From Fuerstiella sp. (GTDB lineage Bacteria > Planctomycetota > Planctomycetia > Planctomycetales > Planctomycetaceae), in the NCBI GenBank assembly GCA_014238335.1, contig JABABI010000003.1, positions 45,573 to 109,572 on the forward strand: a DNA stretch of 64,000 bases, read 5' to 3'. Every line of letters starts with the position of its first letter. Position 1 is the stretch's first letter. The notes under the pieces were generated by a model, which made no database searches, was not told the origin of the DNA, and was given only the letters and a program-made list of their open reading frames with translations. The position numbers and the translations under genes are program-made. Shown piece after piece: positions 37,639 through 45,373 of this stretch.

Positions 37639-39141
37639 ATGCGATCAGTTGCTGTACCAATCATCCTGTTGACTGTGCTGTCCCCCACTGCATGTGCAGA
37701 TAAACTGCCGCGTCACAGAAACATTGTCTTCATCCTGATTGACGACCTGCGCTACGACACGTTCGGTTTTATGAACCACCCGTTTGTGGAAACGCCAAAC
37801 ATCGATGCCCTGGCGAACAAAGGCGTGCAATTCACAAACGCATTTGTGACAACGTCGCTATGTTCGCCGTCGAGGGCGTCGTATCTGACCGGACAGTACA
37901 TGCACAACCACAAGGTGGTGGACAATGCCGATCACATGCCCGAGGACACTCAGACGTTTCCGCAGCTGTTGCAAAAAGCCGATTACAAAACCGCGTTCAT
38001 TGGCAAGTGGCACATGGGCGGATCGAGTGACGCAAAACAGCCGGGGTTCGATCACTGGGTGAGTTTTCGAGGTCAGGGGACGTACGCACCTGAAAAAAAG
38101 ACGCTGAACGTCAACGGCCGTCAGGTGCCGCGAACAAAATACATGACTGACGAGCTGACGGATTACAGCATGGAATGGATTAATGACCGCAATGGAGACC
38201 AGCCGTTTCTGCTGTATCTGTCTCACAAAGGCGTGCACGGCCTTTATGATCCGGCACCTCGACATCGCGATCACTATCAGGATGCTGTTGTCACAGCGCC
38301 GGCAACGATGGCCAATACCGCTGAAAACTACACAGGCAAACCGATGTGGGTCCACGATCAAAGGAACAGCTGGCACGGCGTGGAGTTTCCCTACCATGGA
38401 CGCGCAAATCAGTCGTTGACGGAGATGTACCGACACTATTGCGAGATGATCCTGTCCATAGACGACAGTGTCGGCCGACTCATGCAGACCCTGCGCGACA
38501 AGGGTTTCGATCAGGAAACGATGATCGTATTCACCAGCGACGGCGGTCATCTGTGGGGAGAACACGGCCTGATCGACAAACGCTGCGCCTACGAAGAATC
38601 GATACGTATTCCACTGCTGGCCAGCTGTCCCGTACTGATCCCTGCGAACAGCAAGTGCAGCGCGGTGGTGGCCAATATCGATATCGCGCCCACATTCCTG
38701 GAACTGGCCGGTGTCAGTCCAGCGGCGTGGATGGACGGCCGCAGCCTGGTGCCTCTGCTGCGGAATCCAGCATCAGGAGAGTCTGACCCGACAACACTGC
38801 TGTACGAATATTACTGGGAACCCAGTTTTCCACAGACGCCGACAACGTTTTCGGTTCGTGGCAGCCGGTACAAATTTATTCAATATCACGGGCTGTGGGA
38901 TACCGATGAGCTGTACGACATCACCACAGACCCGCAGGAAACGAAAAACCTGATCAACGATCCAGCTCAACAGCAGCGAGTAGCCCAGCAGCGGCGACAA
39001 CTCTACGAACGGCTGAAAGCAACCAACGGCCTTGCCATCCCGCTGGGGTCCAAGCGAAATCACGGCTCCAGCCAGCGCAGCCCCGGCGGATCGAAGCGTG
39101 CCGAGTTTCCGCCGTCGACGATCCACGAGAAACAAATATAG
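37639..39141 (+). CDS. Exported S1-family sulfatase with altered metal motif
   Basis: A 500-residue sulfatase with a signal peptide (AVPIILLTVLSPTACA), NIVFILIDDLRYD, the formylglycine motif LCSPSRASYLTGQY (Cys75) and FIGKWHMGG. The second metal block reads TSDGGHLWGEHGL with Asp301, Gly302, Gly303 and His304, where most family members have Asp-Asn or Asp-His after TSD; this may change the metal site or reflect a shifted alignment. The C-terminus has the usual LYDITTDPQETKNL block. I chose the ATG at 37639 because it directly precedes the leader; 37561 is an upstream alternative. It lies 99 bases after the ankyrin gene and 145 before the DUF1080 gene. Substrate unknown. Confidence 0.88.
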   Translation: MRSVAVPIILLTVLSPTACADKLPRHRNIVFILIDDLRYDTFGFMNHPFVETPNIDALANKGVQFTNAFVTTSLCSPSRASYLTGQYMHNHKVVDNADHMPEDTQTFPQLLQKADYKTAFIGKWHMGGSSDAKQPGFDHWVSFRGQGTYAPEKKTLNVNGRQVPRTKYMTDELTDYSMEWINDRNGDQPFLLYLSHKGVHGLYDPAPRHRDHYQDAVVTAPATMANTAENYTGKPMWVHDQRNSWHGVEFPYHGRANQSLTEMYRHYCEMILSIDDSVGRLMQTLRDKGFDQETMIVFTSDGGHLWGEHGLIDKRCAYEESIRIPLLASCPVLIPANSKCSAVVANIDIAPTFLELAGVSPAAWMDGRSLVPLLRNPASGESDPTTLLYEYYWEPSFPQTPTTFSVRGSRYKFIQYHGLWDTDELYDITTDPQETKNLINDPAQQQRVAQQRRQLYERLKATNGLAIPLGSKRNHGSSQRSPGGSKRAEFPPSTIHEKQI

Positions 39142-39286
39142 CGTTCGGATTCGGCAGTGCTTCCTGTTGGTTAGTTCGCAGCCCGGATCCGAATGTACTC
39201 GTTTTTCCGATATCATTGGTCGCTGTTTGGGGCACCATCATCGTTCCACCGTCTTTTTTCCACTATGTGCCCAAAGGTCGCTTCCA

Positions 39287-40093
39287 ATGAACAGCTTTCT
39301 GATTTTTCTGCTGCCCGCCGTCGTCTGTGCTCAGGACGCCGCTGCGGGACGGACCACAGACGATAAGTGGACGCCATTGTTCAACGGCAGCAATCTGACC
39401 GGGTGGCATCGTCAGAACGAGCGTGGTCAGCACGGCACTGGAGGTCACTGGGGCGTGACGGAAAACGGAGTGTTGTTCGGAGAGCAGGGACCACCGGGAT
39501 CCGGCAATGGTGGATTACTTCTGACCGACGAAACGTTTTCAGCCTTCGAACTGACGCTGCAGATGCGCCCCGACTGGGGACCGGACAGCGGCGTGTTTAT
39601 CCGGACGGATGAACGCGGAGGTGGCTGGCAGATTTATGTCGACCACCACGACATTGGTAACGTTGGTCACATCCGCCTGGAAACAAAGACCTACAGCGTG
39701 CCGTTCCGGCCGTGGGGATTCTCAAGAATCGATCCGACAAGTCCAGAGCTTACAATGGCTGTTGATACACGGACAAAGAACTGGCCGCCCGGTGTTTATG
39801 AATCAACGTGTACTCAGCAACAATGGCTAACAGCATGGAGACCCGATGACTGGAATCAGCTGCGTATCCGCTGCACGGCGGGGCATCTGCCAGTAATTGA
39901 AACATGGATCAACGACGTGAAAGTCTGCCGGTTCAATGCCGCCACGACGACTCATCCGCAGTTCGATCGCGACATGGCGTTCATGGCAGTCAGCCCGGCC
40001 GGTTCCATCGGCCTGCAGGTGCACGGCGGAACAAACTGGAAATCCGGCGAGCGTGTTTACTGGAAAGACCTGTGCATTCGCAGGATCGATTGA
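39287..40093 (+). CDS. DUF1080 (3-keto-disaccharide hydrolase-like) protein
   Basis: The 268-residue exported protein (leader FLIFLLPAVVCA) is a DUF1080 domain: WTPLFNGSNLTGWH at residue 26, FSAFELTLQMRPDWGPDSGVFIR near 83, DDWNQLRIRCTAG and INDVKVCRFN. This concanavalin-like fold is found in glucanase-like and 3-keto-disaccharide hydrolases. Some members are reported to cleave 3-keto-glucosides, but I cannot tell the activity here. The start at 39287 is the ATG directly before the leader; the upstream open frame overlaps the sulfatase gene. Convergent with a DUF1501 gene, 13 bases apart. Confidence 0.85.
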   Translation: MNSFLIFLLPAVVCAQDAAAGRTTDDKWTPLFNGSNLTGWHRQNERGQHGTGGHWGVTENGVLFGEQGPPGSGNGGLLLTDETFSAFELTLQMRPDWGPDSGVFIRTDERGGGWQIYVDHHDIGNVGHIRLETKTYSVPFRPWGFSRIDPTSPELTMAVDTRTKNWPPGVYESTCTQQQWLTAWRPDDWNQLRIRCTAGHLPVIETWINDVKVCRFNAATTTHPQFDRDMAFMAVSPAGSIGLQVHGGTNWKSGERVYWKDLCIRRID

Positions 40094-40106
40094 GCCGTGG
40101 AACCGT

Positions 40107-41498
40107 TTACAGCAATGCAGCGACCGGATTGCCGGTGCTGGCCGGAACCGTAAATCCGTCCGGGCTGATTCTTGACGCCGGATTAATGTCCATGGCGGCA
40201 AACAGAGTCGCGGTGAAATCTTCCAGCGTGACGGGATTAGAGTTCACGTAAGCCGCGCGATCGTCAGATTTGCCGTGGACCACTCCTCCCTGAATGCCAC
40301 CGCCGGCGACCATGGCCGAATAGCACTGCGGCCAGTGGTCGCGGCCGATGCGTTTGCCTCCTTTGCTGATGGCCGGCGTTCTGCCAAATTCGCCGACCAG
40401 CACCACGAGCGTGGAAGCCAGCAAGCCTCGATCATCCAGATCTTTCAGCAACGTCGCAACCGCCTGATCCGTTCTGGGCAGCGCAAACGGAAGCCCGTTC
40501 CAGCCGTCCTCGAAGATGCCCACATCAGCATTGCCATGCATATCCCATGTCTCAACGCTGACGAATTTTTCACCTGCCGCCAGTCCCGTCCATGCAACAA
40601 CGTTGACAAGTCGAACACCCGACTCAACCAGCCTTCTTGCCAGCAGCAGGTTCTGCCCCAGCGGGTTTCTGCCATATCGGTCTCGTGTGGCCGGAGTTTC
40701 CCGATCGATGTCGAATGCCGCCTTTGCGCCATTGCTGTGCAGCAGCTCGAAAGATTGCTGCTGGTACAGATCGAGCGATTCAAACTCGGCCGTAGTCCCG
40801 GTGCCGGACAAAGATTGCAGGCCTCTTGACAAATTCCACCTTCGCTCCAGGCGTTGCAGTGATACGTCTTTGTTCGAATCGAAGGCACGCACACGAAAAT
40901 CCGTGGCTGCCGGATTGTCATCATGCTTCTCACCGATCAGCATCGGCGCGTATCTCATACCAAGACTCCCCCCCGTCAAATACGTGTGATCCGGCGGAGC
41001 CGCTCCGCCACCAAACTTCTGCAGCCAGACGTGGGGCGGAATGCTGGCGTTAGACGGCCGCAACTTCGTAGCGATCGCTCCGAATGACGGATCATCCGTG
41101 GCCGGCATTGCTCGACCGGCCAACAACATCGAATTGGCTCGATCATGCTGCGACACGTTGTGCGTCATCGAACGAATGACGGCGTATTTTTCGGAAATCC
41201 GAGCCAGCTGCGGCATCAGCTCACCGACTTGAAAACCTGGCGTCGCGGTATTTATCGATCGATACGGGCCGCGAATTTCACGAGGTGCGTCCGGCTTCAT
41301 GTCCCATGAATCCAACTGGCTTAACCCACCGTACTGGTGAATAAAGACGCAGGACCTGGCGGGTCGGGCGTTCGCACCGCTTTCATCAGCCTGCAGCAAA
41401 CCGGGCAGGGTCAGTCCCAGCGAAGCAATGCCACCCGCCTGCAACACCTTGCGCCGCGTAGCGGGCACAGATAATCGATGTTTCCACGTGTGCTGCAT
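40107..41498 (-). CDS. DUF1501 family exported protein (unpaired copy)
   Basis: The 463-residue protein has a Tat-like leader (TRRKVLQAGGIASLGLTLPGLL) and DUF1501 blocks: CVFIHQYGGLSQLDSWDMKP, MTHNVSQHDRANSMLLAG, NLLLARRLVESGVRLVNVVAW, VGEFGRTPAISKGG and GRDHWPQCYSAMVAGGGIQGG. There is no adjacent DUF1549/DUF1553 gene on the same strand, unlike the other two DUF1501 copies. The start at 41498 is the ATG just before the leader. The 41.5 kb upstream gap with a palindrome may be its regulatory region. Function unknown. Confidence 0.88.
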   Translation of the reverse strand: MQHTWKHRLSVPATRRKVLQAGGIASLGLTLPGLLQADESGANARPARSCVFIHQYGGLSQLDSWDMKPDAPREIRGPYRSINTATPGFQVGELMPQLARISEKYAVIRSMTHNVSQHDRANSMLLAGRAMPATDDPSFGAIATKLRPSNASIPPHVWLQKFGGGAAPPDHTYLTGGSLGMRYAPMLIGEKHDDNPAATDFRVRAFDSNKDVSLQRLERRWNLSRGLQSLSGTGTTAEFESLDLYQQQSFELLHSNGAKAAFDIDRETPATRDRYGRNPLGQNLLLARRLVESGVRLVNVVAWTGLAAGEKFVSVETWDMHGNADVGIFEDGWNGLPFALPRTDQAVATLLKDLDDRGLLASTLVVLVGEFGRTPAISKGGKRIGRDHWPQCYSAMVAGGGIQGGVVHGKSDDRAAYVNSNPVTLEDFTATLFAAMDINPASRISPDGFTVPASTGNPVAALL

Positions 41499-41817
41499 CG
41501 CGCCTCTCCGCTATCTGCAATCATGCCTGGACGATACACGGGAAGGAACGTGTTTCCCTATTATTTGTTTTCTGCAACGCAGCGGAGCTGCGCGAACATG
41601 CGGTCCCAAACCGAACTCCAGGGCCAAGAGGTCTTAAAGACCTCTTACAGTCTACCTTCTCACGGTTTCTGAAACCAGCTTTGATGCTCGCTGTGTCAGT
41701 GTGTGGCCGGAGTGTGTAAAGTTAAGTACGCTTTGTCGGTAGAACGGCTTCCAGCAGGCAGTGAAACGTATCGTACCGAGGCGGCATCAACACTTAGTTC
41801 CATCCGAAAGAATCTCC
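41499..41817. other. Divergent intergenic region with palindrome
   Basis: This region lies between the unpaired DUF1501 and the acetyl-xylan esterase gene, which are transcribed away from each other. Its only clear feature is the inverted repeat at 41626-41646. No small gene is evident. Confidence 0.5.
41626..41646. promoter_or_regulatory. Perfect inverted repeat (possible operator)
   Basis: AAGAGGTC at 41626-41633 pairs perfectly with GACCTCTT at 41639-41646 around TTAAA. It sits about midway between two divergent genes, as an operator would. It could also form a short hairpin in RNA. No repressor gene is adjacent. Confidence 0.4.
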
Positions 41818-43155
41818 ATGCTCCCGGTAATTCATCGTTCATCCTGTCGCGGCGTCACGGCATGGATTCTGTGCGTGTCGCTGGCCACCGTTTCGTTCGC
41901 TCAGACTCCGTATTCGGTTGAGGTGAAGACTGATCGTGAAGATGCGATTTACAAAGTCGGTGAGCAAGCCGTTTTCAGTATCTCGGTCCGGCAGGGAGAC
42001 AGAATTGTCAGCGGCGCCGGAATTGTGAAGTTCGTATTTGACGACTTCCTGAATTCAAAGGGTTTCGCAAACGGCGAAGGTTCGCCGGATGAAGATCCGA
42101 CTGAGATCAGGGAGGGTCTGAACCAGCCAGGGTTTCTGCGTTGTCTGGTGACTTACACGCCGAAGGAAGGCAAGCCGGTGCGGTCGGTTGCTTCGGCCGC
42201 GTTTTCCCCTGAAAAAATCGGATTGAGTCTTCCGGTTCCCGACGACTTCGACGATTTCTGGAAAGAACAGAAACGTCAACTCGCAGAAATACCGCTGGAT
42301 CCGCAACTGACTGCAGTTGATCAGGCAGACGCATCCATTGAATGTCACGATGTCCAGACTTCCTGTCTTGGTGGAGCGCCGGTATCCGGGTATTTCGCAA
42401 AGCCGAAGGACGCCACTGCCAAGAGTCTTCCCGCGATCCTGTGGGTGCACGGTGCCGGTGTCCGCGGTTCAAGCCGGGGCAATGCTGTTAAAGGCGCACA
42501 AGCCGACATGCTGTCGATGGACATTAATGCTCACGGCATTGCCAATGGCAAACCTGCGTCGTTTTATTCCGACCTGAGTGCAGGACGACTGAAGAACTAC
42601 CGCTATGCCGGGCGAGACAACCGCAACACGACCTACTTCCGAGGCATGTTTCTTCGTATCGTGCGAGCGATTGATTTTCTGACAGCACAGCCTGAATGGG
42701 ACGGAAAACACGTCGTCGTGATTGGACACAGCCAGGGAGGAGGACAGTCTTTGGTGGCCGGCGGACTTGACGAACGCGTTACCATGATTGCTCCCGGAGT
42801 ACCCGCGATCTGCGACCATTCCGGTCGAGCCGCCGGACGGATAAACGGCTGGCCGAAGCTTGTTCCCAACGGCCCGGATGGAAAACCTGACCCACAAATT
42901 CTTGAAGCGGCTCGTTACATCGATGCCGTGAACTTTGCAACTCGCTGCAGAGCAAACGCCATTATGAGCGTGGGATTCATTGACTCCGTCTGCCCGCCGT
43001 CCAGCTGTTACGCGGCATACAATGCATTGGCCGGCACGAAGAGCGTCATCAACGAACCGCTGATGGGCCATGCAGCGCCGGCTCATATTCACGAAGCGTT
43101 CTTTGCACGAGTACTGCAACACGTGGGCCGAGCCCCGGCAAAGTCTGCAAAGTAG
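41818..43155 (+). CDS. AXE1-type acetyl-xylan esterase/cephalosporin deacetylase-like protein
   Basis: The 445-residue protein has a leader (ILCVSLATVSFA), an Ig-like N-domain (about 25-140: SVEVKTDREDAIYKVGE) and an alpha/beta-hydrolase of the AXE1 family. LSLPVPDDFDDFWKEQ near 138 is the usual linker, SMDINAHGIA near 242 is typical, and the nucleophile elbow is IGHSQGGGQ with Ser305. SVGFIDSVCPPSS near 386 carries the acid, and LMGHAAPAH the catalytic His candidate. Such enzymes remove acetyl groups from xylan or other glycans. The ATG at 41818 is adjacent to the leader; 41761 is an alternative. A PIG-L deacetylase gene follows 39 bases later, consistent with an operon for deacetylation. 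Confidence 0.85.
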   Translation: MLPVIHRSSCRGVTAWILCVSLATVSFAQTPYSVEVKTDREDAIYKVGEQAVFSISVRQGDRIVSGAGIVKFVFDDFLNSKGFANGEGSPDEDPTEIREGLNQPGFLRCLVTYTPKEGKPVRSVASAAFSPEKIGLSLPVPDDFDDFWKEQKRQLAEIPLDPQLTAVDQADASIECHDVQTSCLGGAPVSGYFAKPKDATAKSLPAILWVHGAGVRGSSRGNAVKGAQADMLSMDINAHGIANGKPASFYSDLSAGRLKNYRYAGRDNRNTTYFRGMFLRIVRAIDFLTAQPEWDGKHVVVIGHSQGGGQSLVAGGLDERVTMIAPGVPAICDHSGRAAGRINGWPKLVPNGPDGKPDPQILEAARYIDAVNFATRCRANAIMSVGFIDSVCPPSSCYAAYNALAGTKSVINEPLMGHAAPAHIHEAFFARVLQHVGRAPAKSAK

Positions 43156-43194
43156 ACGGCCTGCGATGATTCTGAGAGTACGGAAAGTACCATC

Positions 43195-43875
43195 ATGAAA
43201 ACAATTCTGGCCATGGGCGCCCACTACGATGACTGCATCTTTGGTGTACCGGGGATCCTGTTGCAGGCGGTTCGAAAGAACTATCGAGTGGTGACGCTGC
43301 ACATGATCGGCGACTACACCAACTGGCCTCCTGCGGGCGGACGGGCTGTCGCGAAAATGACGGCGGAGCTTTCCGCTGACCGAGGCGTCGAAGCAAAGTT
43401 CCTGGACTTCGCTTCGCATCGCTTTGACGCTCGACTTGAGAACCAGATCGTCGTTGCCGAGGCTGTCGCAAAGATCAAGCCGGACATCGCATTTGCGCTG
43501 TGGAAGGAAGACAACCACAACGATCACATGGTGGCCAGCGAACTCAGCCGTATTGCACTGCGTCATGCCGGCCGCATTCTGGGCGATGAATCCTACCGTC
43601 CGCCCAGGGACATTTACTTCTATGACAACGGACCGAGACACACAATCGGATTTCAGCCAAACACATTTGTCGATGTCAGCGAGGAATGGGACGAAGCCAT
43701 GGAGTGGCTGGGCAAACTGAACTCATGGGTCAGTGAAAAACAGTATGAGAAGGGCAAGACCATCGGCTCCACGACGACCAAGGAAACACTGGCCCGCTAC
43801 CGGGGGGCCACCTGCGGCGCCCGCTATGCCGAAGCGTTCTGGAATCCTGGTTTCCGCAAGGCGGATATCCTATAA
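43195..43875 (+). CDS. PIG-L/LmbE-type deacetylase-like protein
   Basis: The 226-residue protein matches the PIG-L (LmbE) family, zinc-dependent enzymes that remove N-acetyl groups from sugar amides. The N-terminal motif reads GAHYDDC with His10 and Asp13 as likely zinc ligands, and the second site is NHNDHMVAS with His108, Asp110 and His111. The usual AHPDDE motif has Tyr for Pro and Cys for Glu here, a clear departure. No leader is seen, so it is probably cytoplasmic. GGAAAG sits nine bases ahead of the ATG. Lies between an acetyl-xylan esterase and the Nramp-like gene on the same strand. Confidence 0.82.
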   Translation: MKTILAMGAHYDDCIFGVPGILLQAVRKNYRVVTLHMIGDYTNWPPAGGRAVAKMTAELSADRGVEAKFLDFASHRFDARLENQIVVAEAVAKIKPDIAFALWKEDNHNDHMVASELSRIALRHAGRILGDESYRPPRDIYFYDNGPRHTIGFQPNTFVDVSEEWDEAMEWLGKLNSWVSEKQYEKGKTIGSTTTKETLARYRGATCGARYAEAFWNPGFRKADIL

Positions 43876-44010
43876 CTCCGCGAACAGACAACGGTCGGCT
43901 GCCGACTCTCACCGAGATGCTGATCGGGACGTTTGCATCACACCGTCTCAGTCGGTCTGATCCTCAGCCCCGCGTTTAAATCTCACCAATATCTGAATAA
44001 CGAGAATCAC

Positions 44011-45363
44011 ATGACAAACGTGGACTCTGATACGTCTGCCGAATATCAGGATGCTCCCCGCAGAAGTCTGCTTAAGAGCATTGGCCCGGCCATCATCGTT
44101 GCGGCAGTAGTTCTGGGGCCAGGCTCGATTCTGACCAGTTCGAAAGTCGGGTCCTCATTCGGACTCATCGGGTTTCCCGTGATTGTTGTCTCTGCGATTC
44201 TGATGATAGCCATGGTGGCACTGTCGGCACGCCTGGGGGCCGTCTACGAAAACAGCCTGTGCGATGAACTCGCCAGCCGGCTGGGCCGTCCGGTGGCCGT
44301 CTTTGTCGGGCTGACGCTGTTTACGCTGGTCGCGTTTTTTCAGTCGTCAAACAACATCGCACTGATTGGCGGTGTTGAACCGCTGCTCGGAGACGAAGAG
44401 CTAAGCTTTGATGCCCGCGCTGGGACGCTGGTGATTGCGAATCTGCTGATCATTGCCTGTTTGTATCTGGTCAGGAATCTGTACGGATCCATCGAAGGGT
44501 TTATGAAACTGCTGCTGGGCATGATGACGGTGGCATTTTTGGTAAACTTCGCGGTGGTCATGAGCAAGCCTCAGTCGTTCCGGCCCGTTGCACCCAGTGA
44601 ACCGCCGGACTGGATCCCGCTGCTCGGCATGATCGGCACAACCTTTTCAGTAGGCGGAGCGTTCTATCAGGCCTATCTGGTCAAGGAGAAAGGCTGGGGA
44701 CTGGCGGACGTTCGCGCCGGCGTGGTCGATTCGATCGTGAGTATCTCGATGCTGGGTATTGTCACCGCCATCGTGTTGCTGACATCGTGGCGCGTCTTCT
44801 ATGGCAATCCTGAACACGTGACGCTGGTCTCTGTCGGAGACGTGGCTCGCCAGCTGGAACCATCATTCGGCGTGTCCGCTAAGTACATTTTCTGTCTGGG
44901 AATTCTGGCGGGAGCACTGAGTTCGTTTCTGGTGAACGCATTGATCGGCGGGACGGTGATGTCCGATTCTATCGGCAAGGGGTCTCGGCTGCAGGACAAG
45001 TGGCCCGTGCACCTGACGGTGGTCGCATTGCTTGTCGGTATGTTCGTCGCGATTGCCGCTTTGCAAAACAAGGACAGCGTCGTGCCTCTGATCACGCTGG
45101 CTCAGGCGTGCACGGTGATCGGCCTGCCGGCACTGGCAGCGGCACTGATCTATCTGGGCACTCGTCCGGAACTGACAGGCCCGCGAGAGGTGCCGAAACC
45201 CATTTTGGTGCTGGCGAAGATTGGATTCTGCGTTTCATGTGTGCTGATGTTCATGCTGGCTCAGAAGGTCTACGCAAAACTGAAGCCGCCGGAACAAGCC
45301 GCGGCCGCGTTCATGGATCAGATGGATACCAGCAACCACATCGTTGTTGCCAGCCTGGATTGA
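44011..45363 (+). CDS. Nramp-related membrane transporter without canonical metal motifs
   Basis: The 450-residue protein has about 11 transmembrane helices and the Nramp order: IGPAIIVAAVVLGPGSILTSSKVG in TM1, a long hydrophobic body and a TM6 region GTTFSVGGAFYQAYLVKEKG. In canonical Nramp metal carriers TM1 has DPGN and TM6 has MPH, which bind the metal; here they are Gly36-Pro37-Gly38-Ser39 and Val214-Gly215-Gly216, with no Met or His. The start is the ATG at 44011, with GAGA upstream; a frame starting at 43933 lacks a helix. The likely substrate is therefore not a transition metal as in classic Nramp. It ends 10 bases before the SGNH-sialidase-like gene and may be co-transcribed with it. 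Confidence 0.8.
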   Translation: MTNVDSDTSAEYQDAPRRSLLKSIGPAIIVAAVVLGPGSILTSSKVGSSFGLIGFPVIVVSAILMIAMVALSARLGAVYENSLCDELASRLGRPVAVFVGLTLFTLVAFFQSSNNIALIGGVEPLLGDEELSFDARAGTLVIANLLIIACLYLVRNLYGSIEGFMKLLLGMMTVAFLVNFAVVMSKPQSFRPVAPSEPPDWIPLLGMIGTTFSVGGAFYQAYLVKEKGWGLADVRAGVVDSIVSISMLGIVTAIVLLTSWRVFYGNPEHVTLVSVGDVARQLEPSFGVSAKYIFCLGILAGALSSFLVNALIGGTVMSDSIGKGSRLQDKWPVHLTVVALLVGMFVAIAALQNKDSVVPLITLAQACTVIGLPALAAALIYLGTRPELTGPREVPKPILVLAKIGFCVSCVLMFMLAQKVYAKLKPPEQAAAAFMDQMDTSNHIVVASLD

Positions 45364-45373
45364 AGGTCGTCAA

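Noticed and set aside
42469..43641. 390-codon minus-strand frame opposite the AXE1 and PIG-L genes
   Set aside because: It spans two well-supported plus-strand genes and is a shadow.
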